64,000 nt of DNA from Legionellaceae bacterium (GTDB lineage: Bacteria; Pseudomonadota; Gammaproteobacteria; Legionellales; Legionellaceae), in contig JAGOTG010000007.1 in the NCBI GenBank assembly GCA_018061965.1, forward strand, positions 1 through 64,000, in the 5' to 3' direction. Both the position numbers and the translations under genes were made by a program. Shown piece after piece: positions 37,235 to 45,426 of this stretch (the stretch's first letter is position 1; each line of letters starts with the position of its first letter). The notes under the pieces were generated by a model. The model made no database searches and was not told where the DNA came from. It was given only the letters and a program-made list of their open reading frames with translations.

Positions 37235-38116
37235 ATGGAAGAACGCGGATTTTCATTCATTGAAATTTTGGTAGCATTGCTACTCACTACTAGCATATCA
37301 CTAGCATTATTAAAACAACAATGGCAAATCCATCGATGGCGGATTCAAATCCAACAACAAGCACGGATCTGGCTGCAAGAAAGTAATCAACGTGAACAGG
37401 GTTTGAGTATATTGGAGTGTATGTTGGGCCTCACGTTGGCTTTATCGCTCCTGACCCTGTTAATGCAACAATATCTTCAAATTAAGCAGCAAACGTACCG
37501 TATGGCGCAAACGATGCTGCAAGCGTCGCGCTTACAAATGGTTGTGGATTTGCTGCGCAATAGCGGGCACCAAGCGGGGTTTACACCCTGTTTGCCTATC
37601 GGCTATCTGTATAGTTTTGATCATCGTAGTCGTCGGCATCTACAAGCAGTTGAGCTGAGTCAGCAAGACCCTTTTACACTCACCTATTATCGAATGTCCT
37701 CTGGGTTTGTGTCCTTAGCGCCCAGCTTAGGACAAAATGAGTTTGTGTTATTAAATAAACTCATGCCGCATCCGAAACAACCGCTAATCATTGCTGATTG
37801 CCAGCATGCTGAAGTTTTAGATTCCTATCAACTGGGGCCTCATTCTATTCACTTTTCCCAAGCACTGCATTATACCTATCATCCTCCCATCTATTTGGGG
37901 GAATGGTTAAAAGAGTCCTTCCGCATCGCCGTGAATCTTAGCGGTCAGAACGCGTTGTTTTACCAACAAAATCAGCATGTTGACGAGTTGATGAGTGATC
38001 TACAAGGAATAAGTGGGTCTTTAGAAATCAGCCAACAAAAACGTTGGTTGCATCTCAATCTGGACTTAGGTCATGGAGACGCTATGCCGCTTCTCATTAG
38101 GATGGTCCATGCATGA
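37235..38116 (+). CDS. Minor prepilin with two prepilin leader segments (PilW-like)
   Basis: The 293-aa product has two type IV prepilin N-termini in one frame. The first is RG/FSFIEILVALLL (cleavage after G5, Glu at +5). The second is QG/LSILECMLGLTLAL (after G56, Glu at +5). After the second comes a long globular part like PilW. The first could be the remnant of a PilV-type minor pilin whose body is lost. It overlaps the PilX-like gene by 4 bp. Minor pilins prime assembly of type IV pili or type II secretion pseudopili. An internal start giving only the second part is possible, but no Met lies at the second leader. Confidence 0.78.
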   Translation: MEERGFSFIEILVALLLTTSISLALLKQQWQIHRWRIQIQQQARIWLQESNQREQGLSILECMLGLTLALSLLTLLMQQYLQIKQQTYRMAQTMLQASRLQMVVDLLRNSGHQAGFTPCLPIGYLYSFDHRSRRHLQAVELSQQDPFTLTYYRMSSGFVSLAPSLGQNEFVLLNKLMPHPKQPLIIADCQHAEVLDSYQLGPHSIHFSQALHYTYHPPIYLGEWLKESFRIAVNLSGQNALFYQQNQHVDELMSDLQGISGSLEISQQKRWLHLNLDLGHGDAMPLLIRMVHA

Positions 38117-38601
38117 AACAGCAAGGGTTTGTATTGATGACCATTATTATCATTTTGACTGTGTTGACTAGTTTAGTGGTGGCCAACCTGCGTTGGGTTG
38201 CTTTGGATTGGAAACGGTATACAGATTTACATCGATTTCAAGAAAAAGTCATGCATCTTGAACAAATAGCAGAGGCTTTGGGTGCCAGATTAGGAAACAA
38301 CGCTTTGCATGGCTGTATTCTGGATAACCAAAATGACGCCGCATTACAAAGCACTCTGTTGGATAAAGGTTGCAAATTTGCACAGCATTACTGCTATGGA
38401 ATCTCCGATTTAGGCGTGTTTCCCTGTGTCAAACTTTCTCCCAAACTCAGTACTCATCATTGGCTGCTTACGGTGATAGACGAGCAATTACCCAATAAAT
38501 GGTTGCAATTACGGATTGCGACAGCAGAGCCTTATCAACCGTGTCATGGAAGTCGAGCAGTATATGTTCAAAACGGGGTTTTGACGCGCTATTGGTTATA
38601 G
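38113..38601 (+). CDS. PilX-like minor pilin
   Basis: The 162-aa product has a short basic start and a prepilin-like hydrophobic helix (QG/FVLMTIIIILTVLTSLVV). At position +5 there is Thr (after Phe-Val-Leu-Met), so the usual Glu is absent, as in some PilX/GspK-type minor pilins. The C-terminal part has five cysteines, probably forming disulfides after export. The start overlaps the upstream double-leader prepilin gene by 4 bp, so they form a two-gene unit. No pilE, fimU or pilY1 follows. Confidence 0.72.
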   Translation: MKQQGFVLMTIIIILTVLTSLVVANLRWVALDWKRYTDLHRFQEKVMHLEQIAEALGARLGNNALHGCILDNQNDAALQSTLLDKGCKFAQHYCYGISDLGVFPCVKLSPKLSTHHWLLTVIDEQLPNKWLQLRIATAEPYQPCHGSRAVYVQNGVLTRYWL

Positions 38602-38720
38602 TGGAGAGTAGGATGGTCAATACGACGCTTCACCGAGCGTCAAAAATTGTAGTGATTAGACACATATAACCCAATAAATGCTCTATAATTATATTTATAG
38701 GTCGTTTATTGGACTGAATT

Positions 38721-39719
38721 ATGAAGAGAATGTTTGAGCAACGCTCCTATCAAAAATTGAAATCTGATGATGAAAACCGAAAGGCAAAACCCATTTATAG
38801 TAAAGTGAGCCTCTTTGGACCGAGTGGATCAGGAAAAACGCGCATAGCACGTTCTTTATCTGGAAAACCTGGAGCGGAGAAAACTGAATCGACCACTGGG
38901 TGTTGTTATTACGAGGATAATGCCGCCAAACATGTGAAACTACAATTGTGGGATGTTGGTGGTGCTGAGCGCTTTGAGTCATTATGGCCAATCTATTTAC
39001 GCGGATCTGAACAAATAGTGTTGACTTTTGATAGTGAGGATGCGGCATCGTTTGCTGAGCTCAGTCATTATTACGATAAAATTCATAAATTTGCACCTGA
39101 AGCGAAAGTAGTTTTGGTTGGAACGTATAAAACTGGCGTGCCTGCTGTAAAAGACGAAGAGATGCATGCTTTCATGCATAAGCATGCTATCCAAGATTGC
39201 TATCCAATAGATGTGAACAACGAAGATGATATTAAAGTACTTAGATTTTCATTAGTTGATCATCATCCTAAGCCAATCCCCGAATCTTCAGCAGTAATGC
39301 AAGCTAAGCAGCTAGCTATGGAGAGTATTGAGATGCTGCGTAGCTTGATTCATACCGAAAGTGACGAAAATGCTGAAGCGATCCAAGTTATTTGTCAAAT
39401 TTTGGATGGTGCACTATTAAGTAGTAATTTGAATCGTTACTTTGACTTCAATGCGGATCTCCTCCAAGAGTACCTAGAAAAATTGCGGTACTCGGGTTCT
39501 TCTTTATATAGCACTGCTTACAATACCGTTGCTACGGTATTGGTATGTTGTGCAATTTTAGCAACAGCGTTTGTTGCACTCCATTGGTTAAGTAAGATTT
39601 TAAAAGAAAATTATGCAACAAAAGGCGATTATTTACTATTTTCAACCTCGGGCGCCAAGCAACTGGCTCAAGAGGCATTGCACAAAACCAGTCACAGTAC
39701 GTCTCCAGGAAAAAAGTGA
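38721..39719 (+). CDS. Rab-like small GTPase with C-terminal membrane anchor
   Basis: The 332-aa product has a eukaryote-like Ras/Rab GTPase domain (~25-180). The P-loop is GPSGSGKT (33-40). The region LWDVGGAERFESLWPIYLRG matches the Rab switch II WDTAGQERF. There the catalytic Gln is replaced by Ala. The G4 site (VLVGTYKTG) lacks the Asn and Asp of NKxD, so guanine binding may be altered. A helical stretch follows, and a transmembrane helix (~268-290, TVATVLVCCAILATAFVALH) comes near the C-terminus instead of a prenylation motif. There is no signal peptide. It is a probable host-directed mimic; close Rab family membership needs a search. Confidence 0.82.
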   Translation: MKRMFEQRSYQKLKSDDENRKAKPIYSKVSLFGPSGSGKTRIARSLSGKPGAEKTESTTGCCYYEDNAAKHVKLQLWDVGGAERFESLWPIYLRGSEQIVLTFDSEDAASFAELSHYYDKIHKFAPEAKVVLVGTYKTGVPAVKDEEMHAFMHKHAIQDCYPIDVNNEDDIKVLRFSLVDHHPKPIPESSAVMQAKQLAMESIEMLRSLIHTESDENAEAIQVICQILDGALLSSNLNRYFDFNADLLQEYLEKLRYSGSSLYSTAYNTVATVLVCCAILATAFVALHWLSKILKENYATKGDYLLFSTSGAKQLAQEALHKTSHSTSPGKK

Positions 39720-39762
39720 AGCAAGTTAGGAATTCCGATTTTTAGGGGCAAAGAGGCTGCTT

Positions 39763-40401
39763 ATGAAACGCAAAACTGAAATTAAGCAAAATGAAATGGC
39801 GGTGACTGAAATCGTGGCCGGCAAAGAGGTTTTGTGTACACCTGGCGTATCTACTTGTATCTGTATAGCTGCCAAAGGGCAATTTGGGACGCATCCTTTT
39901 ATGGCATTATTTCATTGGGATGGGTTTGATTATGACTTTGATAAACAGGCTGTGGGAGCTGAGGATACTGCTCGAGCTATAATAGAGCTATTGACGGTAA
40001 GATTTGTCTGTATGATCAAGCGAGAATTTTCTGGTTACCATCGCGTAGAAAAACCACGGCTTACGGAAATGCATATTATTGGAGGAGAGAAAGCAACCCC
40101 CGATTTATCAGGAACTGAATTTGAAGTTGAAATGCTCAGAAAGTATTTGCCTGTTTATTGCAATAAATATTTTGACACGATGCCAGATAATCGCTATTTT
40201 TTTCAAAACTATTTCACTGGGCAGAACGGAAAATCCGATTCCGTGACTGTGTCAATAACCCCAAATGGGGTAACCATTAAGTCTGATGATGATGCCTTGA
40301 CGAATCTGGGAGTGACTGATTCCGAGTCTTTTACCAGTGAAGATAGCGTTCACGATGAAAAGCTTGACGAGCCTATTATACGTCGACGTAAAATTACATA
40401 G
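39763..40401 (+). CDS. Protein of unknown function, possible CheD-like deamidase
   Basis: The 212-aa product is not firmly recognised. The segment GVSTCICIAAKG...FMALFHWDG places a Cys 19 residues before a His, close to the Cys-His spacing of the CheD/CNF1 deamidase fold, and IIGGEKA resembles the later CheD glycine pair. The C-terminal ~40 residues are acidic and end in a basic RRRK. It lies 43 bp after the Rab-like GTPase gene, so the two may share a transcript. A glutamine deamidase acting on a GTPase is an attractive guess but rests on pattern similarity only. Confidence 0.55.
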   Translation: MKRKTEIKQNEMAVTEIVAGKEVLCTPGVSTCICIAAKGQFGTHPFMALFHWDGFDYDFDKQAVGAEDTARAIIELLTVRFVCMIKREFSGYHRVEKPRLTEMHIIGGEKATPDLSGTEFEVEMLRKYLPVYCNKYFDTMPDNRYFFQNYFTGQNGKSDSVTVSITPNGVTIKSDDDALTNLGVTDSESFTSEDSVHDEKLDEPIIRRRKIT

Positions 40402-40524
40402 TTGATACCTCAGTATATTGAAAGTAACCCTCGTGAGAGGGGACAATCAGCAAACCCTTACATTTGTTTGGAAAATAAGCTATCATACAGGGCTTTTAAA
40501 AAACCTTGCCCAAAAGGCTAGGGT

Positions 40525-40580
40525 CTGTTGACAATTCGCTTGCTTTCGTCGAAACGCCTAGATAGTAGAATTGTCAACAG
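40525..40580. repeat. Inverted repeat in the rpsF leader
   Basis: CTGTTGACAATTC (40525-40537) and GAATTGTCAACAG (40568-40580) are perfect 13-bp inverted repeats around a 30-base spacer. It lies 37 bp before rpsF. It may be a small mobile-element remnant or an mRNA leader structure; the ribosomal operon would normally be autoregulated through its leader. Confidence 0.7.
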
Positions 40581-40617
40581 GCCATATTCTCGAGGGCTAT
40601 TATCCATAAGGACCAGT

Positions 40618-40965
40618 ATGAGACATTATGAAGTTGTTTTTTTGGTTCACCCTGATCAGAGTGAACAAGTTCCAGGAATGTTGGAGCGCTATGAAGCGAT
40701 TATCCATAAACACAAAGGGATTATCCATCGTAAAGAAGATTGGGGACGTCGTCAGCTAGCCTATCCTATGCAGGATGTTCACAAAGCACATTACATTATG
40801 CTGAATATTGAGTGTGAGCAGCAATCACTAGACGAATTAAAAAATGCGTTCAAATTTAATGATGCCATTTTACGTAATTTGATCATTCTCAAAAAAGAGG
40901 CCATCACAAGTGAATCACCAATGATGAAAAAAGAATCAAAAGATGCACGTGGCGAAGCAGCATAA
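40618..40965 (+). CDS. rpsF: 30S ribosomal protein S6
   Basis: The 115-aa product begins [20 protein letters not shown] and contains [13 protein letters not shown]-like [14 protein letters not shown] and [11 protein letters not shown], as in S6. The Lys/Glu-rich tail is usual. I chose ATG 40618 (after AAGGACCAGT) and rejected the extension to 40528, which runs through the inverted repeat. It is the first gene of rpsF-rpsR-DUF2232-rplI. Confidence 0.97.
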   Translation: MRHYEVVFLVHPDQSEQVPGMLERYEAIIHKHKGIIHRKEDWGRRQLAYPMQDVHKAHYIMLNIECEQQSLDELKNAFKFNDAILRNLIILKKEAITSESPMMKKESKDARGEAA

Positions 40966-40979
40966 GAGGAGCGCATACA

Positions 40980-41201
40980 ATGTCTACATATTTTCGACGT
41001 AAAAAAATGAATCATACTGATAATGATGTCATTATTGATTACAAAGATGTTAGTTTGTTAAAGAACTATATTAGTGAAACAGGCAAAATCGTTCCAAGCC
41101 GTATTACTGGCACCAGTGCTCGCGCTCAGCGCCAAATCACTATGGCCATTAAATACGCAAGACTATTGGGCTTGTTGCCTTATTGTGATAGCCATCGGTA
41201 A
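40980..41201 (+). CDS. rpsR: 30S ribosomal protein S18
   Basis: The 73-aa product contains the S18 core [34 protein letters not shown] and [13 protein letters not shown]. It binds S6 on the 30S platform. Start ATG 40980, with AGAGGAG 5' of it. It lies 14 bp after rpsF. Confidence 0.98.
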   Translation: MSTYFRRKKMNHTDNDVIIDYKDVSLLKNYISETGKIVPSRITGTSARAQRQITMAIKYARLLGLLPYCDSHR

Positions 41202-41206
41202 TTGAT

Positions 41207-42109
41207 GTGTTACCAGTAAAAGGATTGTTTAAAAAACAAGCTGAGCTTATTTTAAGTTCACAGAATAAAGCGCTGTTGTATGCCGGAATATTGGCGTTGT
41301 TGCCTTATTGTACTTGGTTAGCTATGGTTGTCGTAGCTTTGGTAACCTTGCGCAAAGGCGAACGCCAAGGCGGTCGAGTTTTATTGACTGTCATGCTGGG
41401 ACATAGCTGCGCTTTACTAACATCCTTACCATTGTACGCGGCGATCTTTAATACGCTGATAGTCTTTGTACCAGCCTATTTGGCGGCATATAGTTTGCGC
41501 ATGACCTCGAGTTGGCGGGCAGTGGCGGCAGTATTATTTTTAATGGTGATCATCAGCTCTATTGTGATTCAGCAAATGGTGCCTGAGTGGGTGATGTCTC
41601 AATTCACTTTCCTCCAGTCTTTGGTGCAGGCATCACAACCTGATCAGGTTCTGACTAAGTGGTTGAATGATACATCTGGCGTACCAGTTTTGGTGATGGC
41701 GAATTACACATTGGGCATCCAATTGATGAGTGCAGTGGTATCGGTTTGGTCAGCTTTGATGGCCGCTCGATCGTTACAGTCACAATTGTATTACCCAGAG
41801 GGGTTTACTCAAGAGTTACTGACTTTTCGTGGAAATCGTCTGAGCTGTATAGTGATGCTGTTAATGTGTCTCGCTGCATGGCAATGGAATGTGGTTGCTA
41901 TGAATGTATTGCCAGTCTTGATTTTGTTTTATTTGTTGGCGGGGCTGAGTTTGTGCGCTAATTTTTTCATGGGTAAAAAATCATCCAGAATGATGTTAGT
42001 AGTATTAATTCTACCGTTGGTATTTCTTCCTTTTGTGGTGTTACCGTTGTACATCATATTGGGGTTGCTGGATAGCGTCTTTAATATAAGATTGGCTCTG
42101 TGCAGATGA
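41207..42109 (+). CDS. DUF2232-type membrane protein
   Basis: The 300-aa product has about eight hydrophobic segments (for example LLYAGILALLPYCTWLAMVV and AVLFLMVIISSIVIQQ). It starts at GTG 41207, five bases after rpsR. A membrane protein of the DUF2232 (YybS-like) family commonly sits between rpsR and rplI in Pseudomonas and relatives; position and topology support the same call here. Its function is not known. An ATG two bases upstream is in another frame. Confidence 0.8.
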   Translation: MLPVKGLFKKQAELILSSQNKALLYAGILALLPYCTWLAMVVVALVTLRKGERQGGRVLLTVMLGHSCALLTSLPLYAAIFNTLIVFVPAYLAAYSLRMTSSWRAVAAVLFLMVIISSIVIQQMVPEWVMSQFTFLQSLVQASQPDQVLTKWLNDTSGVPVLVMANYTLGIQLMSAVVSVWSALMAARSLQSQLYYPEGFTQELLTFRGNRLSCIVMLLMCLAAWQWNVVAMNVLPVLILFYLLAGLSLCANFFMGKKSSRMMLVVLILPLVFLPFVVLPLYIILGLLDSVFNIRLALCR

Positions 42110-42136
42110 TGAATTGTGTTGATAAGGGGTATGAAA

Positions 42137-42583
42137 ATGCAAGTTATTTTATTAGAAAAAATTAGAAATCTGGGTGCTTTGGGTGACAAAGTGAACGTGA
42201 AGCCTGGCTATGGGCGGAATTATTTGATCCCACAAAAGAAAGCAGTATTTGCGACAGAAAAAAATATCGCAGCGTTTGACAGTCAGCGCGCTGAGTTAGA
42301 GAAAAAAGCGGCATTAGAGTTTGCCCATGCCAAAAGTCGAGCTGAGAAATTACAAGACTTTACAGTGGTTGTTGCATCACAAGCTGCTGATGGTGGCAAA
42401 TTGTATGGTTCGGTAGGTGTCAACGAAATCAAGGATGCTTTGACAGCGCAAGGTGTTGAGATCACCAAACGTGAAATCATGTTGCCTGAAGGTGTGTTTC
42501 ACTCTGTAGGCACTTATGACATTGCTTTGGTATTACATAGTGATCTGACTGTAATTATCCATGTTGACGTCGTTGCTGCTTAA
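42137..42583 (+). CDS. rplI: 50S ribosomal protein L9
   Basis: The 148-aa product has the L9 signature [21 protein letters not shown] after [13 protein letters not shown]. The long linking helix ([20 protein letters not shown]) and the C-terminal domain [16 protein letters not shown] follow. I chose ATG 42137 because the family starts MQVILLE; GGGG lies upstream. It is the last gene of the rpsF operon. Confidence 0.97.
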   Translation: MQVILLEKIRNLGALGDKVNVKPGYGRNYLIPQKKAVFATEKNIAAFDSQRAELEKKAALEFAHAKSRAEKLQDFTVVVASQAADGGKLYGSVGVNEIKDALTAQGVEITKREIMLPEGVFHSVGTYDIALVLHSDLTVIIHVDVVAA

Positions 42584-42645
42584 ATATTAGGCTAACTTCT
42601 CCCCCGTCCTTTGCGGTTTGTTGACCCGGGACGTGGGATGACCCG

Positions 42646-43218
42646 TTATGCGGGTATCACGTCGGCTTTCCACTTAATATTACAGCCTATACTGGGTTTT
42701 TGAATCGGTGAGACAGGTTTTTTGTTGAGCAATGCTTGCAGTGCTTCGCGAATGGATGCTCCGGATACGGGAATGTTGTTACCGGGACGCGAGTCATCTA
42801 ATTGTCCGCGGTAAACCAATTGTAGTTGTTGATCAAATACAAAAAAATCTGGTGTGCAACGCGCCTGATATGCCAATGCAACTTCCTGAGTTTCATCATA
42901 AAGATAAGGAAAGCAATAACCCATTTCTTTGGCGTTGCTTTGCATGTATGCAGGCGAGTCATCGGGATATTGCGAGACATCATTTGCATTGATTGCTATC
43001 AAAGACACGCCTTTCTCTGCAAAATCTGAGGCAAGACGAGGAAGTTCGATGTTAATATGTTTTACATAAGGGCAATGATTGCATATAAATGCAATAATGG
43101 TTGCGACGCTGCCCTTGTGTTTTTCTAAAGTAATGATTCGCTGAGTTCCTACATCCATCAAAGCAAAAGAGGGTGCTACGGTACCGAGCGCCAACATAGA
43201 TGATTCCGTTTTAGCCAT
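42646..43218 (-). CDS. Thioredoxin-family redoxin (AhpC/TSA-like)
   Basis: The 190-aa product is of the thioredoxin-fold peroxiredoxin-like family: LGTVAPSFALMDVGT, IIAFICNHCPYVKHI with the CNHC pair, and TPDFFVFDQQLQLVYRGQLDD. Such proteins are annotated as thioredoxin family or redoxin-domain proteins; a peroxidase role is likely but not proven. There is no signal peptide, so it is cytoplasmic. ATG 43218 follows GGAGAAACAATC. A half copy of the palindromic repeat lies in its leader at 43236-43256. Confidence 0.88.
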   Translation of the reverse strand: MAKTESSMLALGTVAPSFALMDVGTQRIITLEKHKGSVATIIAFICNHCPYVKHINIELPRLASDFAEKGVSLIAINANDVSQYPDDSPAYMQSNAKEMGYCFPYLYDETQEVALAYQARCTPDFFVFDQQLQLVYRGQLDDSRPGNNIPVSGASIREALQALLNKKPVSPIQKPSIGCNIKWKADVIPA

Positions 43219-43235
43219 GATTGTTTCTCCGTTGG

Positions 43236-43256
43236 TACGTTGGTCCTTGGCCCAAC
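43236..43256. repeat. Half copy of the palindromic repeat
   Basis: ACGTTGGTCCTTGGCCCAAC matches one arm of the dispersed core TAGGTTGGGCCTTGGCCCAAC with two differences. It lies in the leader of the redoxin gene, just downstream of the periplasmic-protein gene in the same orientation. Confidence 0.65.
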
Positions 43257-43285
43257 AAAAGACGTGCCGCATCAAATAACTGTAT

Positions 43286-43795
43286 TTACCAATGTAAAAA
43301 AATGCCTTTGGCAGTCGCATCCTTAATGACTTGCGCTTGTGCTTTATCGGTTGATACCCAATAACTGCCTTGATTGCTTAACGCAAAACGCACACGTGGA
43401 TATTGACAGACATTCAGGAAATTGCCGCAATTGACAGCGACTCGTTTGTCATCTTGTTGGAGATAACAGCGGAAATAGAGTTGTGGGACATCGGATGCAA
43501 AGGCCGACCAATGAGAAGGCGCAATTTTTGCTTCCATTTTTGGGCTCATAAATGTGTCTGTTTTTGTTTCAATGTGTTCAAATTCGACCGTTTGGTCGCT
43601 GTGATTTTGAATTAAATAAAACGTTTGATTACCATGCTCGTTGAGGACTAGAAAATCTCGGTAAAAAACAAAACCAGTGGCCTCGCAACCTCGAGGGAAG
43701 ATAGAAGAAGGTTGATAATGTGCTTGGGGATGTGCCATGCTGAGATTTGTCAGACTAGCTATGAAAAGAGTAGCTAATTTTTTATAAAATGCCAT
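43286..43795 (-). CDS. Periplasmic protein of unknown function
   Basis: The 169-aa product has a signal peptide (MAFYKKLATLFIASLTNLSM-AHP) and a small beta-rich domain with four cysteines (RGCEA, FRCYL, VNCGN, NVCQY), probably two disulfides. I do not recognise the family. It could be a substrate of the Com1/DsbD disulfide system, but nothing here shows that. I chose ATG 43795 because it begins the signal peptide; the frame extends to 43888 without a ribosome site. Confidence 0.7.
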   Translation of the reverse strand: MAFYKKLATLFIASLTNLSMAHPQAHYQPSSIFPRGCEATGFVFYRDFLVLNEHGNQTFYLIQNHSDQTVEFEHIETKTDTFMSPKMEAKIAPSHWSAFASDVPQLYFRCYLQQDDKRVAVNCGNFLNVCQYPRVRFALSNQGSYWVSTDKAQAQVIKDATAKGIFLHW

Positions 43796-43906
43796 AATTT
43801 GTGTCTCAAGTAGTAAAAAAAATATGTGACTGCAGTTGCGGGTCTCATTGCGGGTTCTTATTTTAGTTGATTTCAAGATAAAGTCCAAGGTTTTGAGGAG
43901 TTTTTA

Positions 43907-45283
43907 GTGAGTATTCAAACCATTAATCCGGTAACAGAATCAATATTAGAAGCTTATCCAGTGATGACGCAATCGGCTATTGGACTTCAGATTGAAGCAG
44001 CGGAGAGTCGATTTCATCTCTGGAAACGCGTTGACTTGGAAGTGCGTGCTAAGCTTTTACTGAACTTAGCCAAATTATTACGTAACCAAGCAGCAGAGTT
44101 TGCTGGGTTAATGGCTCAAGAGATAGGCAAACCTATTACAGCCGGAAAATTAGAAATTGAGAAATGTGCTGTGGTATGTGAGCATTATGCTCAGCACGCC
44201 GCCGATTATTTAATGCCCGAATATATTACGACTGAACATCACCTCGCCAAAGTTTGTTATCAACCACAAGGGATTGTTTTTGCGGTCATGCCTTGGAATT
44301 TCCCATTTTGGCAAGTATTTCGATTCGCAGCCCCCAATATCATGGCAGGGAATGTAGGGATCTTAAAACACGCACCTATCGCAACCGGCACTGGTTTGGC
44401 CATCGAGAAAGTGTTTTTAGATGCGGGATTCCCAGAGCATGTTTTTTCCACGATGGTGTTGACTAATGAACAAGCAGCCAGCGTGATTGCGCATAAGCAT
44501 ATCAGTGGTGTGACGTTTACGGGCAGCGAGCAAACAGGCATGATCTTAGCTGCCTGCGCGGGGTCTCATCTAAAAAAAATAATCGTGGAATTAGGGGGGA
44601 ATGATCCTTACCTCATTTTAAAAGATGCTGATCTGGATTGGGCAGCCAAAGTGGTGGTTGCTTCACGCTTGAATAACAACGGCCAAACCTGTATTGCTGC
44701 GAAAAGGATCATCGTAGTATCGGATGTGGCGGATGCTTTGATTGAAAAAATATTAGCACTCGTTCAGACCTATCAGTATGGAGATCCTATGGATCCCAAC
44801 ACAAAATTAGGGCCGTTGGCCAGAGAAGATCTGCGCCTGCATGTCCATCAGCAAGTACGCGAGAGTATTGCCAAAGGAGCTATATTGCGCCTAGGTGGCA
44901 ATTTGCCTACAGAGCGTGGATACTATTATCCCCCAACTGTGCTCACGCATGTACGGCCTGGTATGCCAGCGTTTGATGATGAGGTGTTTGGTCCCGTTTT
45001 CGCGATTACGCTCGCAGCTGATGAAGCAGATGCTATTCAATTGGCTAATCATAGTCGCTTTGGTTTGGGCGCAGCGGTTTTTACCCAAAACTTAGAACGT
45101 GGAGAACGTATTGCGACTGAGGAATTGCAGGCTGGCCAAACAGCAGTCAATAATGCAGTGGTTTCTGATCCACGGTTGCCATTTGGTGGGACGAAACATT
45201 CGGGCTTTGGTCGCGAATTGGCGCGAGAGGGCATGCGAGAATTTATGAATATTAAAACAGTGGTTGTTAATCAATCCGAATGA
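43907..45283 (+). CDS. Succinate-semialdehyde/aldehyde dehydrogenase
   Basis: This NAD(P)-dependent aldehyde dehydrogenase has 458 aa, the short size of the Sad/GabD1-like subfamily. It carries PWNFPFWQVFRFAAPNI (cofactor region), ELGGNDPYLIL with the general base Glu (~228), and NNGQTCIAAKR with the catalytic Cys (~261). GPVFAITLA and PFGGTKHSGFGRELA follow. The specific substrate is inferred from length and motifs only. GTG 43907 follows a strong GAGGAG. It is divergent from the periplasmic-protein gene and upstream of gdhB, which fits glutamate/GABA metabolism. Confidence 0.88.
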   Translation: MSIQTINPVTESILEAYPVMTQSAIGLQIEAAESRFHLWKRVDLEVRAKLLLNLAKLLRNQAAEFAGLMAQEIGKPITAGKLEIEKCAVVCEHYAQHAADYLMPEYITTEHHLAKVCYQPQGIVFAVMPWNFPFWQVFRFAAPNIMAGNVGILKHAPIATGTGLAIEKVFLDAGFPEHVFSTMVLTNEQAASVIAHKHISGVTFTGSEQTGMILAACAGSHLKKIIVELGGNDPYLILKDADLDWAAKVVVASRLNNNGQTCIAAKRIIVVSDVADALIEKILALVQTYQYGDPMDPNTKLGPLAREDLRLHVHQQVRESIAKGAILRLGGNLPTERGYYYPPTVLTHVRPGMPAFDDEVFGPVFAITLAADEADAIQLANHSRFGLGAAVFTQNLERGERIATEELQAGQTAVNNAVVSDPRLPFGGTKHSGFGRELAREGMREFMNIKTVVVNQSE

Positions 45284-45326
45284 ACATGAAGATCTCATCG
45301 CCTTGGCGTGCGAATTTGTGTACAAT

Positions 45327-45376
45327 AAGGCTTTGGTAGTAACTACTTGCCCTGCAGTAGAAAGGAGCCTTTTTTC
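45327..45376 (+). terminator. Terminator-like hairpin in the gdhB leader
   Basis: AAGGCT (45327-45332) pairs with AGCCTT (45366-45371), which runs into six Ts. Between them CTACT-TGCCCTGC-AGTAG forms an inner stem. It can end the aldehyde dehydrogenase transcript or attenuate gdhB, whose start is 50 bp downstream. Confidence 0.55.
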
Positions 45377-45426
45377 CGCATGGGGGTGCAACTAGTTACC
45401 TTGGTGATAATTTGCAAGAGAATTCC

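Noticed and set aside
36048-37256. 402-aa version of hisC
   Set aside because: The extension overlaps the divergent prepilin gene, while AAGGAG with 7-bp spacing marks the start at 37163.
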